Shown one piece after another: positions 46,108 through 59,063 of a stretch of 64,000 bases of DNA. Origin of the DNA: Diphasiastrum complanatum (taxonomy: Eukaryota > Streptophyta > Lycopodiopsida > Lycopodiales > Lycopodiaceae); NCBI GenBank assembly GCA_029204225.1, contig CM055102.1:62105168-62169167 (forward strand). The letters are read 5' to 3'. The stretch's first letter is position 1; each line of letters starts with the position of its first letter. The position numbers were made by a program, and so were the translations under genes. The notes under the pieces were generated by a model. That model made no database searches. It saw nothing but the letters and a program-made list of their open reading frames with translations, and was not told the DNA's origin.

Positions 46108-47960
46108 TGACCATGTATGGTTCTTCATTAGAGAGAAATACTCTTTGTCCATGGCTAAGTGCCTCTGTCGTCGGTTCCTGTACCAAAAGACAGACAGACT
46201 CAGGACTATACCGTGTGGGCTGTGTGTGCACTCGACTTCATCTTCTTGGAGGAATTGACTGATGAACCATTCTTGGGACTTGTTGCTGGGTAGCAGCAAC
46301 ATCTTCATCTAACTCATTGTCGTATAGTGGATTGACGATGGACATGCTTGAGCCTGAAGCTCAAATTGGCGTGTCAAAGACAGAGTTGAAGGTTTTCTTG
46401 GAAAAATGTCTTTGTCTTTGATGTCGATGAACTAATCCTCGATAAAGACTGTGTCCCAGCTGAACAAGATCTACTGGGTACTGAGGTCGTACAACTTGTA
46501 AGTGTCATCAGATGAAGTGTATCCAATCAGGATGCTCTTTAGACCTTGGAAGTCAAATTTCTTCCTCGTGTCTTTCGGAATTCGTGCATAGGCAATGCAT
46601 CCAAACACTCGTAGGTTCTTCATAGAAGGCTTAGAGCCTGTCCACACCTCATGGGATGTTCTGCTTGAGAGGGCCTTGGTTGAACATCTGTTTTGGATTA
46701 AGCTGTAGTGGAGACAACTTTGGCCCAAAAGCTCTTGGGCAATGATGCATTTGCCAACAAACATTTAGCTTATTCAACCAGGGTACGATTCTTCCTCTCG
46801 GCCAATCCATTTGATTGAGGAGAATAAGGAGTGATAAATTGTTGCTCAATGTCTTGGCTTTGGCAAGACTCCTTAAATTTGGTAGAGATGTACTCTCCAC
46901 CGTTGTCAGACTTCAGGGCTTTGATCATCCTTCCAGTCTCTTTTTTTGCACGTTCCTTGAAGATTCTGAAGAATTGAAAGTTTCTGATTTCTTCTTGATA
47001 AAATACACCATAGTCCTTCTGGAGAATTCATCAATAAAAGTTATGAAATACTTTGCATCCTTCAGAGAAGGATTCTGCATCGAGCTAAAAACGTCTGTAT
47101 GTACAACATCTAACAATCCTCTAGCAGTATGTTGATGGCTTGATCTAAATGGTTTTCTAGTTTGTTTAGCAACTAAACAGTCTTGACAGACAAGTAACTC
47201 GACTTTATTATTATGATAGTCTAGATCAAGAACAATAGAATGTTTAGACATTTGTTGTACAAAAGCATGATTCAAGTGACAATTCTATAATTCCAAAGTT
47301 AAGCATGATTCAAGTGACCAAGTCTATAATGCCAAAGTAAATTTTTATTTGCTTGAATGGAAGTACGGAGCACCTGACTAGAGGCAGAAAAGCAATGACT
47401 TAATCTATACAAGTATCCAAGCCTCTTTTCGAGTGCTAGGATCTTGCCTGTCCTATCAACTATTTTGCATTGATCACATTCAAATTCTACTTTATGTTCT
47501 AGATCTCTGCTTACAAGAGCATATTTGTAGACAGATTGGATACATACAGGACTTTAGAAAGTAGCTTAGACTGATCATTTGCAAAGCTTAATCTTATAGT
47601 ACCTTTACCTTTAATAGCTTGTGTGCTATTATCGCCAAGGTGAACGTATTTGTTGGTTCTGTAGGGTGTATAGGACTCAAAACAGCCAATGAGACTAGCT
47701 GAGTGGCGTCGGAATCCAGGAACCAAGAATTGTTGTTGGATGCTCCTTGATGGTTGGTCATGAAGCCATCATGATTTACTTCTTGAATTGGTTGTCCTCT
47801 GGGTGTTAATTTAGGTCTTAGTTTAGCAATCTTCCTAGTTGGGTTTGCCTTAGCAAGGATTTTTATTGTTGTTCCTTATCAACTTTATTTCCATTTCAGG
47901 CACTAGTTGGGTAAGCCTTAGTGCTCTCATCTTTGTTAATTATTTCCATATTTTCGTTGA
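46108..47960 (-). pseudogene. copia E gag end, protease, integrase and RT start
   Basis: Reading down from 47960: gag C-terminus remains, then a protease core with DSDAT (about 47690) and AIKGKGTIRLSFAND, shared with 34540-34580. Pre-integrase and zinc part: MNHAFVQQMSKH and LVCQDCLVAKQTRKPF (47275-47160). Core: HTDVFSSMQ (first Asp), FITFIDEFSRR, and, after a frameshift near 46925, a TVES block where the family has the DNGGE second Asp. An ERKNRT-like Glu block lies at about 46790. The C-terminal region (SHEVWTGSKPSMKNLRVFGC, 46660-46600) and the RT lead-in EYFSLMKNHTW (about 46140) follow. Several stops and frame changes make it dead. It belongs with 44644-45321 and 38426-38475. Its LTRs are not seen; similarity in gag and RT points to the family A LTR. 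Confidence 0.88.
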
Positions 47961-47994
47961 AGCTTGTTGTAGAAACTTAAAAAGTGGACGAATC

Positions 47995-50690
47995 TCTACA
48001 TCCCTATACTACATCCGTAAGTAGATCTAGCCATTGCACAAACTAGAATACTCCCAAAAGCCCACACTAACCATGGGATCTCTGTGAGGAGGAGACCATC
48101 TTTCAAATCGATGACGAGATCCTCCATGACGTACCAACCGCCCCTCATCCAACACCTCTCCACCACCAAAGCCTCAACCATGTGGTCATACTATGAAAGA
48201 GAAAATGAAAAAATCGCTTCAAATTCAACCGCCTGGTGACCTCACAATTGTTAGGGAAGTTCCTGAGATTGCCTCTGTTCCTACACCAGCCCTCGAACAT
48301 TTCGAATTACCATCTTGGCAAGAGAAAGGCAAGGCCCCCCTCGAATCTCCCACCATGATGTTCCTGCATACTTTAAGGACCATACAATCGAGGATGTCAC
48401 AATCCAATTACCCCAAGCTCAATGTGAGCCAACTGGTAATTCACCCTACGAAGGCCTTGCACAAACTATAACTCTTTCTCTGAGTGAGTCAAATGAAACC
48501 AACAAATATCTTGTCCACGTCGGAGCTCATCTCGATCGCGAACAACGCAGATGTCTTGAAAAGCTCCTGCAAAAATATCGACGTCTTTGCATGGACCTAT
48601 AAAGACATGAAAAGTGTCTCACCCCAAGTAGTTGTGCATCGTATCCCGCTTAAACCAGGTGCGAGACCCACTACTAGTCATCCATACAGATGCAATCCCA
48701 TCTATAAGGCCAAGATGAAAGAAGAATTACAATGCCTCTTAGATGTAGGATTTATCTATGAAATCGAGCATATTGAGTGGGTCTCCCCAATTGTCATCGT
48801 TCCCAAAAAAAATGGAAAACTCCGAATCTGTGTCGACTTTAAAAAACTTAACGTTGTCACTAAACGTGATCATTTTCCATTACCTTTCGAAGAATCCATC
48901 TTAGAAAATCTAGTAGGAGATGAGGCTTACTCCTTCTTAGATGGCTTTAGCGGATACAATATGATCCAAATCGTTGAAGAAGATCAACATAAAATCGCTT
49001 TTGCCACAGAATGGGAAACCTTCTGCTAAAAAGTCATGCCCTTTGGTCTTTGCAATGCTCCTAGCACCTTCCAACGTGTTATGCAAGTGGCCTTTTCTCA
49101 GTAGATGAGCGATACCTTAGAGGTTTACTTGGACGATTTAGGAGCACATTCAGAAGAAATGTCAATGCTTTGGCGTCTCTCTTAATCCTGAAAAATGCTA
49201 GATCTGGGTAACACATGGTATTGTGTTAGGACATATTATTTCCCAAAATGACATTGTCACTGACCCTAAAAAGATCCTTATCATTCAAAATCTACCGGAA
49301 CCGTGTACGATACATGAAGTTTACTCTTTCCTTGGCCACACCAACTACTATCGGTGCTTTATTTTCGATTTCGCTAACAAAGCACACTTAATCTACAACG
49401 TAGTTGTCATTCCCAAATGGACGGATGAACAACGCGTCACATTTAATCAACTCAAAGAAGCCCTTACCAATGCACCCATACTCTGGGCTCCTGATTATTC
49501 TAAAGAATTTCATGTGCATACCGATGCATCCAAGTATGCCATTGGAACAGTGCTCACCCAACCAGGAGAATTCAAAAGGGACTACCCAATCCTTTTTTTT
49601 AGTCGACAATTGATACCTGCTGAAGTCAATTGTACCACTACCGAACGTGAAGCCTTGGCAATGGTATATGCAGTTTAGAAGTTTTGCCATTATCTACTAG
49701 AAAAAGTCTTTGCGTTCTTCACTGATCATCAAGCACTGTTGTATCTCATCAACAAGACCTGCACCACATGCCTTATCACTAGATGGATCCTATTACTGCA
49801 AGAATTTGAGTTTAGGATCGTGGTTCGTAAGGGAGTTCAACATTATCTAGCAGACCATCTATCCTGAATCTCTAACCTTCCTACCCCTAATCAAGGCGCC
49901 AACGATGATTTACTAGATGCAATCCTTTTCCAAGTTGACTCTACACATGTATGGGCTAAGGAAATTATAGAATATTTAACTTCAGGACAGTGCCCTTTCT
50001 AAAGCTGAACAACATGCGTTGGTCCTCAAAACTAAACCGTATACATTAATTGCAGGACAACTCTACAAGCAAGGGTTAGATGAAATCATCCGACGATGTC
50101 TTACTGAAGGTGAAATACCCTCTGTAATTCCCTCACTCATGAAGGTATTGGTGCAGGCCATTTCTCTTCTGAAACATCTGCTAAGAAAATCCTCTTGGCC
50201 GATTTTTGGTGGCCAACACTTTTCAAGGATACGCACAATGACACTAAGACTTATGATGTCTGCCAACGCACAAAACGCTTTCAAAAGACCGACTACATGC
50301 CTTTACACCATGTAACCATTGATCAAGCTTTCCAGAAATGGGAAATTGATTATGTCGGACCTATTAGTCCTGCTGCTCGACACACACAATCTCGTTACAT
50401 CATAGTAGCTACAGACTATTGCACCAAATGGGCTGAAGTAAGAGCTGTTCGCAATGCTAATGCTCATTCTACTGCAAAATTTCTCTATGAACAGGTTATA
50501 GTTCGTTTCGGATGTCCTCTAGAGCTTATCAGTGATAAGGCTACACATTTTCTTAACTATGTCATAATAGATCTCCTTTCAAAAAAATTTGTGGTACATC
50601 GCAAAAGTTCCCCATACTATCCATGCTGCAATGGCCAGGCAGAATCTACTAATAAAATCCTATGTGGAATTCTCACCAAGTGTCACTAGC
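47995..50690 (+). pseudogene. Ty3/gypsy pol, element G2
   Basis: Pre-RT linker at 48080-48600 (DHTIEDVTIQLPQAQ, VGAHL). RT from 48600: DVFAWTYKDM, HRIPLKPGARP, WVSPIVIVPKKNGKLRICVD, KRDHFPLPF, YSFLDGFSGYNMIQI, then a TAA at 49027, MPFGLCNAPSTFQRVM, a TAG at 49102, and the active site EVYLDDLGAHS. A deletion follows, then SLNPEKC and VLGHIIS. RNase H: HVHTDASKYAIGTVLTQ and FFTDHQALLYLI. Integrase: YDVCQRTK, KWEIDYVGPIS, ATDYCTKWAEV, ELISDKATHF and CNGQAESTNK (third catalytic residue), ending at 50689. Stops, frameshifts and missing gag, protease and LTRs show it is inactive. Its RT start is the better-kept relative of G1 at 17411-18060. Confidence 0.92.
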
Positions 50691-51383
50691 CCTCTACTAT
50701 CATGGCATGTGTAAGAACCCTAACCTACCTCGAGCTACATCACGCACCAAAATTTGCCTAATCACCTATTAACATGTGTGCATGGGGGTAGAAAAGTCAA
50801 AGTACCCCACAAACTCAAGATTAAGGCCTATTGACTAACCAAACTCTTTATAAATGATCTAAAAAAATTATGGCTACCTTCCACACATGGGAACATGCTC
50901 CACACATGTGATATTTCACTATGTACATGATATTGCAATAGATCAAGCTAGATTTTGCCAATTTTTCACACTCTCTCATTTGGCCTTGTATTACAGCCCC
51001 TACAGAAACAAAGGAAATCATATGGTGGAAAACTAACCCATCCAAACCTAGATGAATCAAATCTAGCCCCCAAGCTATGGATCAATCAAGCTCAATAGAC
51101 ACACCAGCAGCATGTAGCTACAATCACCAAAATCAAGCATACACTAGTGAGAGCTTATGGGTATACTTATACCTTCCAAGGCCTCTTCACCACTAGTAGT
51201 GAACTATGACACATTAGTAGCCTAACTAGGCCACATCCTCCACTTCTTCTATGAGTCACTATTAGATCCATACCAATCCACCATTTTGAATTTTAGGCCT
51301 CCGACCATTAATCATGACTTTAATTACATGAGGGCCCCAACTCCTCTCAATCATGATTAATTTATGGGTCAAGGTAGGCAAAC
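50691..51383. other. intergenic, with block Z copy 3
   Basis: 50830-50985 matches the first half of block Z (29200-29340), including CCACACATGGGAACATG and GATCAAGCTAGA(T/G)TTTGCC. The rest has no recognised feature. Confidence 0.6.
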
Positions 51384-52698
51384 TGTTGGCAGATTCCTCT
51401 GTCCATCTACTGGTTTAGCTTGTTTGCTTCTTGTTACAGCTTATGCTACCTCCATTCTGGTTGTTAGTTGGGCATATTCTTGATCATTTCTATTTGGTTC
51501 AATGCCCAGATCAGGCAGCAGATTCTCGGGGTTGTAGTATGGTTCAACCTGTCACGGATACACAAATTTTGAACACTCTTCAGCTCTTGAAATCACTTGC
51601 AATCATTCTACCATGCAAGCACACCAAGAATGCCCAAAAACAGCTCTTCTTGAAACACGGTTGGGCATTACTATGGCACTTAAAAACAGAATGCTAGAAC
51701 AGATCATTGCAAAATGGAAACTAAACTACTTGCAAAATCTGAAAACTAGCCTAGCATGCCACATTTCTCATAAAAACAAAGAAACACTTCCACAAGCATT
51801 CAAGAATCAAGAAGCTCCATCTTCTTGGTTCTTGAATTTTCCAAGAAACTCAAGAAACCAAAATGTAAATGAATTTGCAAGATCTATACCACTTTATTGG
51901 CTACAAATCTCTTGGAGGCTTGAATCCTATGTTAATTCACCAAAATAGGAGACAAGAAAAACTAGACTAGACAGCATTTTAGAACTCCAAGAATCAAGAA
52001 ACACTCATTTCTTGATTCTTGGACATCCCAAGAACATCAAGAACTGGAATGTAAGAGAATATGCAAGATCTACACCACAAATCCAATCTATTTAGTTTAC
52101 CTGAATGTTGATTCCTACATTAATCCACAAGGAAACATAAAATCTAATCCACTCTACGAAATCAAGGAAACTAGTCCACTCTAAGATCCACAACCACACA
52201 CAAAGGAGATGCAAGGGCAAGATCATTAGTGCATCACTCAAGAAACAAGAATGATCAAAGGGCTCAAGAATGCATCAAAACTCATGGAAGATCTTCTCAT
52301 TTCAGCATGGAGTAGATACATTTACAAAAGCCTCCCTTCTACAAACGGGGAGTCTCTTAAATAAGCAAGAGAGCTTCTTAGGTGGCATCCTAGTGGCATT
52401 TCCACATTACACAAATTACAAGTGGAATTATGCTCTCCACTAGATGTCACCATCAAAAGGTGGCTCACTCTACTTTTCTAAGAGGGGTCTACTTGCATTT
52501 ATTACTTTGTCTTCGGAATTCACCATGAGGCTAACACAATTTCTACTTGACAATATTAACTAGTATTCCTCGGCTCTCATACTCGGCTCTCAGTCTTCAT
52601 CCATCTCATCTTCTTAGAGACCTCCTCGGTCTAAGGTGAGAGGTGCTTTTGGGTAACTCTGACCGAGTATCTTGGAGATTCGTCAGAATCAGCCAACA
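51384..52698 (-). repeat. long LTR, family F (copy 2)
   Basis: On the minus strand it starts TGTTGGCTGATTC at 52698 after a purine-rich TTAGGGGTGGGATGA and ends GGAATCTGCCAACA at 51384. Compare copy 1 at 18502. Inside, both have similar blocks (for example the CCACTAG(A/T)...GTCACCATCAAAAGGTGGCTCAC region). 1315 bp. Confidence 0.65.
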
Positions 52699-53215
52699 TC
52701 ATCCCACCCCTAATGTGTTGCAAGACCCACTGCAATCCATATTGGACGATATTGCTCCGCGGTTGGCATCTTTGATTGTCACTTGGAAAAGCATAGATCC
52801 TCATTCGCTTGCATAAAACCAAGTGCTTATTGTTGCCAGTCTTTATCAAAAAACTGCTTTCCGCAATTTAACCAGAATGTCTTATTGCTACAAGTGGTTG
52901 ACATTCTCAAAATTGGAGAGCTCCGAGAAGCTTCACAACCTGCATGCTTGGGCGCTTCCCGCATGTCTTTTTCTTTTATCACTTGTATCTGTCCTTGAAG
53001 GTTTCATCTTTGGTTTCTTGGTAGGTACTAACTTCTGGGAGGTCTGCATCCTCCATTTTGCTTCTGGGTGTTTCCGCAGTTCTTCTCTCAGTCAAAGTTC
53101 CAGTCTTGTTGATGCTCTTGCCTTGACGAGAAGAGGAGAACCTTCGATTGGTAGGTTGCACAAACCTTGGTTATCAGTCTTCAAGGGGCTGGATTTGTCA
53201 ACAAATTGGTGGTAG
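52699..53215 (-). repeat. internal 3' end of the family F element
   Basis: Non-coding or decayed sequence immediately upstream (minus strand) of the LTR, with similarity to 18370-18501. A short minus-strand frame at 52979-53161 (KMEDADLPEVSTYQETKDE) has no known domain. Confidence 0.5.
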
Positions 53216-53294
53216 GAATAGATTTGGATGGATGGGTTGGTGACGGTAGGAAAATATTATGATGGCTGGTGGAAGGGTGAAGGAACTGATAACA

Positions 53295-54179
<885 letters not shown>

Positions 54180-55254
54180 CTTTGAAACTGTGTTTTGTCA
54201 CACAGTCAGGCCACTTGGCATGGTACTTGGTCTTGACTGGACAATCGACCATGAAATGGCCAGTTTCACCACAGATGAAACATCTGTTGTTCATTGGCCC
54301 TTGCGTAATGGCATAGCCATCTTGTATGGCTAGTGGGTCTGGTTCTTCTGGGGAATATTCGTGATAATGTAATGAATGTCCAGATTGTGATGGTTGTTCT
54401 TCATATCATTGGATGGTGCGTGCTTGGATAGACTGATATGAAGGGCAAGCATCAGCAGGATGCATAGCCCGACAATGTGGGCGCCAGATGGGTTTGCGTC
54501 TATAAGGTACTTGTGCAGGATTTGGTTGACCAGGCATACTGCGTTGGATAGACTTCAGGGTATTTTGAAACTCATTGGTGAGTTTTTCCATTTGTAATTC
54601 ATGTTGCTGATTAAACAACTCCAACTGGGATTTCCAAAGTTGATCTCGGGTATCTTCGATCGGCTTTGACTCGTGGACAAGAGCACGGGGTGCTCTCCTT
54701 TCCGTAGAATCGTCAACATCTGATCCTTCATCTTCTTCCTTGATGGCATTAGACATAGCTAACTTTAGGCTTGCATATTCGTCATTGGATCTAAGCTCGC
54801 GTCTAATCCATCTTGGAAGTCCAGGACTAGGAACCAAATGATGAGCATCTGTTCGGAGGGCTATTCTTGTACTTGACCTTTTAAGGTGCATGAAACGCTC
54901 AATATAGTCTCGTACGTGTTCATCTTTTGTCATCTTGATATTAGTCAATTTAACAAAAGGACTCTCTATCAAACGAAAGGGCTGGAAACGTTTGATAAAG
55001 GACTCTTTCAATGCAGACCAATCAGTCTTATCATCATGATCGAGGTTAAAAAACCAGTCATGAGCTTTAGCGATCATGGTCATAGGAAACAATTGGACCA
55101 TAGCGTCGGCGGGAGACATTTCGCCATAAACATTGCACACATTCTCAAAGATTTGCAAGAATCTTTGAGGGTCCGAACTACCATCAAAACTTTGGTAGAC
55201 AATTTTTGGGTGTTCTCTTTTCAAGATGAGCTCCGGGGGTACCAAAAGCATCAT
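54180..55254 (-). pseudogene. Ty3/gypsy gag, element G3
   Basis: The frame from 55254 to 54406 (282 codons) is a good Retrotrans_gag domain: FDGSSDPQRFLQIFENVC, DAMVQLFPMTM, AHDWFFNLDH, DWSALKESFIKRFQP, KMTKDEHVRDYIERFMHL. A Gln-rich coiled stretch (residues 215-250) and a basic tail follow. After the stop, in another frame, a zinc knuckle CFICGETGHFMVDC lies at about 54285-54245, so the frame is broken between. Gag packages the RNA and tRNA primer. No protease, RT or integrase follows. It is likely the gag of the element whose primer site is at 56331-56349. The start at 55254 gives the longest frame, but gag may begin slightly further upstream. Confidence 0.8.
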
Positions 55255-56330
55255 TAATGTGTGTTCTGGCCTGTGAGGGTGTTCAACACCATAAAAATTG
55301 GCTTTGACATGTGAATATTCGGCTCTATGAGGTTCTCATCACTCAAATGGGTTTGTTGATGGTTCGTGTACTTGTGATTTCATTTGAGAGGACCTATGAC
55401 GTCAGATTTCATCAACAAACGTAGGTGATACCATTTCGGGTGGGTAATCGTCGGTGGTATCGGGATCAATACAATGTTCCATTGGGTAATATCTTGTTTT
55501 TTGTTTTGTTTTGTTTTTTTTGTTTTTTTTTTTTTTTTTTTTTTTGGTTTGAAATCTGGTTAGCTGGTATGGTTTAGATCTGTGTAATATGTCAGTTAGC
55601 TATTGTGTCATGGGTGTGTTAGTGGTTGGGTAATGGGAGTGCAAAGAGTTTTGTTAGTGGGTAAGCTAGATGGTTGTGTAATGTGTGTGCTAGGGGGTTG
55701 CGTAATGGATAAGCTAGGGTGTTGGGGAATGGGTAAGTTGGGGTTTTTTTTTTTTTCTATGAAATGTTTTTTTAACTTCAAATTTTTCTTATTTTGGGAT
55801 TTCATTATGGGATTTCTAACTATGTGCCAAATTACAATTCTTATAAATAAACATTCAAGTAGGGCATAATTAATGTAGCACACCATGTGCTATCTTTTTA
55901 TTGACTCATGGCAAAAAAGAAACTCGCAAAATGCCAAGCCGCCAAAAAATTAACGTTGGTGAGTAATCTAAGAAAGGCAAAAAAGTAAAATTTGAACTGG
56001 CAAGAAATCTGGTTTTACTCGCCGAGCTTCCAGATCATAAAATCTGAATGTTCTAGAGGCACTATAAAAGTGGTGAGTAAAGAGACGGCAAAAAAAAGAG
56101 AAAAATTGATTTGACAAATAATTGAGTTGGGCGAATAATCAACTTATTACTTGTTGAGTTGTCTGCTAATGGTGCATCAGAGTCTGCTCTGCTCTCTAGA
56201 AAAGTGACAAAAAATTAAAATTACATAAACTTGAAAAAACAAAGTAGGGCGAGTAATAATCATTGTCACAAAAAACAAATACTTAAAAAAATACAAACAA
56301 CAATCACTCCAAAAATCTGTTTAGCACCGT
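55255..56330 (-). other. leader of element G3; poly-T tract
   Basis: Between primer site and gag. A T-rich tract at 55495-55546 contains more than 20 uninterrupted T. At 55880-56230 the words GGCAAAAAA and GGCGAGTAA or GTGAGTAA recur, suggesting decayed tandem units. The frames at 55603-55886 are low-complexity and not convincing. Confidence 0.4.
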
Positions 56331-56349
56331 CTCCTTGGCAATGACACCA
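56331..56349 (-). other. primer-binding site of element G3
   Basis: On the minus strand it reads TGGTGTCATTGCCAAGGAG, a variant of the TGGCGCCGTTGCCGGGGA site common in plant gypsy elements and followed, as there, by ACGGTGCTAA. Confidence 0.65.
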
Positions 56350-56358
56350 AAAAAAATT

Positions 56359-56953
56359 TGAACCCTTTCCATGTCTCCTCTAATCACGTGGATCTAGAGA
56401 ACAAGGAAGGGATTTTGGATCTCCAACCGGGTGAGTAGTTGTGTATAGTATCGGGTTTCGATCCAATGGGGAGAGGGTAAACGAGATGATAGGTGAGGAT
56501 CTAAGCCAACTAAGGTTGTCAAGCTTAGTGTAGGATGCAAAAGTTGAATGGATCTAAGGGTGATGCTTTTCTCTTTTCTTCTTTTCTTTGTTTGTTTTCT
56601 TGGTCTTGGTTTGCTTTTCCTTGGTTATTTGTTTGTTTTGCTTATCTAGGCATCTTTGGCTCTAGATCGTCTCCTCAAGAGGTTGATATTCTCAAGGGAG
56701 GTGAAAATGAAAGAAATCTTACCTATGAATCTTAGTGATCTCCCCAAGATGTGAATCTAACACCTATTTTGGTTGTGTGTTGATTTTGTGAATTAGTTCT
56801 AGAAACTAGTGTGAGTGCTTGTGCTAAATATCATTCATGGTTGTGATAGCATGAGTAACAAAAACAAAACAAGCATTCATTCTCCACAATAATCACACAC
56901 ACACACACAAAATAGGAGGGCCTCAAACATGCAAATGATATGAAGGGGAGGAG

Positions 56954-57049
<96 letters not shown>

Positions 57050-57583
57050 TCAAATGCAAAAGGTCACCCAAAAATGCTATCACATGCTTTTATATAGACA
57101 TTCCTAGAGTTAGGATTTTTGGTTCACCCAAAACCATGTGCCATAGCAACTTGACTTTACAAAGTTTTTAAAGCTAATTACATTTTTAACTACTTGGGTC
57201 CCTTTTCAGTTTGGGCCCGTTTGAGAGCTAATCTATCTCTAATTCTCGTGCCATAGGCTTGTGAGCACAATGCACCTTATATGGGTGTCTGACATTACAA
57301 TTTTGGTAGATTTAGCACTTTCACCGACTCGGCCATGCTTTACTCCCGTCACCATAAAGTATGGCTGTGAGGCACTAGGCTTTGTTTCTGCTCATTGACT
57401 GGTCCACTACTTGTCGACTTCTTTGGTATTGGCACTCCTAGTAGAGTTTCTGGAGCTCGCTTATCGATGATTTTTTGACGCTCTCTACTGTAGTTTGGTG
57501 GCTTGATTCCACTTTCTAATATTCTTCGTATGATTACTATAGCTAGAGTTTGTTAGAAGAATCTTCATGGAAATCTTCTAACA
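56359..57583 (-). repeat. probable 5' LTR of element G3
   Basis: Proposed limits on the minus strand are TGTTAGAAGATT at 57583 and GGGTTCA at 56359, ten bases before the primer site. The right limit coincides with a 33-bp palindrome at 57551-57583. There is no second copy in the window to confirm it. It contains a (CT)43 run at 56959-57045. Confidence 0.4.
56959..57045 (+). repeat. (CT)43 microsatellite
   Basis: Uninterrupted CT run, about 87 bp, inside the proposed G3 LTR. Confidence 0.97.
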
Positions 57584-58776
57584 ATGGTGGATGCTAGTAT
57601 TGAGATATGACCTTTTCAATTTGAACAGTGATTTGGGATTAATGAATGTGCTCAGATATTCAATGGCAAGGTCAAATGGTAAAAATTGTGTTCTTGGAAT
57701 GGTTTTGGAAATGCAAGATGGGAAAAGTGAAAAACTACAAAATTAGGAGACCTTGCAGGAGTTTGCCCTTGTTGACTTGGCGATAATAAAATCAATACCT
57801 GATCTCTCATATTTGAAAGTGGCTAGGTCAACTGAAGAAAGTTGGAGCTTGGCATGGTTAGAATGCGTTTTGGAGAAACTGCCTTCACTGAGCTGATCCT
57901 AATGGAACTTGCCCTCTTCCAGTTCAAATTAGCCTTATTTTATTCAGAGAAAACTTTGTTTAAAATGGCAAGTTAAGATCTGAAGTAAAAAGTTAAAATG
58001 TACTTGTTTTTAGAAAGTACAATGCCAAAGTTTGCTAGCAAGCAAGTATCATTCTAGAAAAGTGCAAATCAGACCTTGAGTGCACTTTTGGGAAATGATT
58101 TGATGTAGTCTGTACTCACCCAAACTATAGTAGGAAAAGCTTATATAAATTTGCTTACTAATAGGTCGACGAGGTCAACTGTTTTTCTGTCAGGCTAGCA
58201 AGTGCAAAAAAATGATTTTCAAGCTTTTTGGAGGTACTGTAATGATTTTTCAAGATCTATGCTCGCCAACTTGGTTGTGGACTTGTCTTAGGTAGTTTTT
58301 CTAATTGTCTACGTGGTGAGGTCAGATCTAATGAGGTTGAGACTGGCGAGGTCAAAACTCACAAAACTTGAGATTCAAATTTCATGCATAGGTATATGAG
58401 CCTAACTTCACCCTCTAGACTATAGATTAGCCAAGTGACAACGGGCTCTTATGTTTTTGCAGCTAGTGAGATCAAACAATGGTTTTTTTGAGGTTTTTTT
58501 AATTTAATATGAAAAAAATTCTGCTTGATCAGCATTAAAACAGGTGAGGTCAGATCTTATATTGTGGAGGCATAAGAGTTATTTGAATCTCAAAAAACCT
58601 GGTGGTCAACTATTTTTTTCCTAACACTAAACTTGTCTTTGTAAGGCCTATAGCAATATTTTTACAACAGTTGGTGGACTATTTTATACTCCTACTTTGT
58701 GGGGGATTGGAGGCTTAATCTAGTGCCCACTCATACATGCAAGCATTTCATACAAAACAAATAAAAAAAGTTCTTT
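57584..58776. other. no recognised gene
   Basis: Words of the form GCGAGGTCA or GTGAGGTCAGATCT recur loosely at 58160-58560. No domain in any frame. Confidence 0.35.
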
Positions 58777-59063
58777 ATGGAATCAAATGTAAAAATATCT
58801 ATAAGAGGTAATGAAAGATCCTTCAAGGACATTACTCTCTATAGAAAGCTCATAGGATCTCTTATTTGGTTAACCATCACAAGACCAGATCTAAGCTATG
58901 TGGTTGGTAAACTAAGTCAATTCATGCAAGATCCTAATGATGCTCATTGGAAGCTAGGAAAGAGAGTACTAAGATACCTCTCGAGATCTAGAGATTTTGG
59001 CATATTGTATGGAGGACCTTCACCTAACCTTTGTGGTTTTTCAGATTCAGATTTTGCAGGTGA
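58777..59063 (+). pseudogene. copia RT end and RNase H start, fused to chitinase copy 2
   Basis: The frame shows the typical block SFKDITLYRKLIGSLIWL, TITRPDLSY, LSQFMQDPNDAHW, RVLRYLSRSRDFGILY and then GFSDSDFAGD of RNase H. Copia similarity stops within GDQ at about 59062, where chitinase sequence begins at GGAGTACTTTTAGC. The copia frame runs out of phase with the chitinase frame. It resembles element D (RSFMDITLFRQLIGSLMW, FSDSDFAGD) but is a different copy. The rest of RNase H and its LTR are missing. Confidence 0.88.

Noticed and set aside
47996-48181. Minus-strand frame just before gypsy G2
   Set aside because: Antisense to a plus-strand pre-RT region that continues into recognisable pol.
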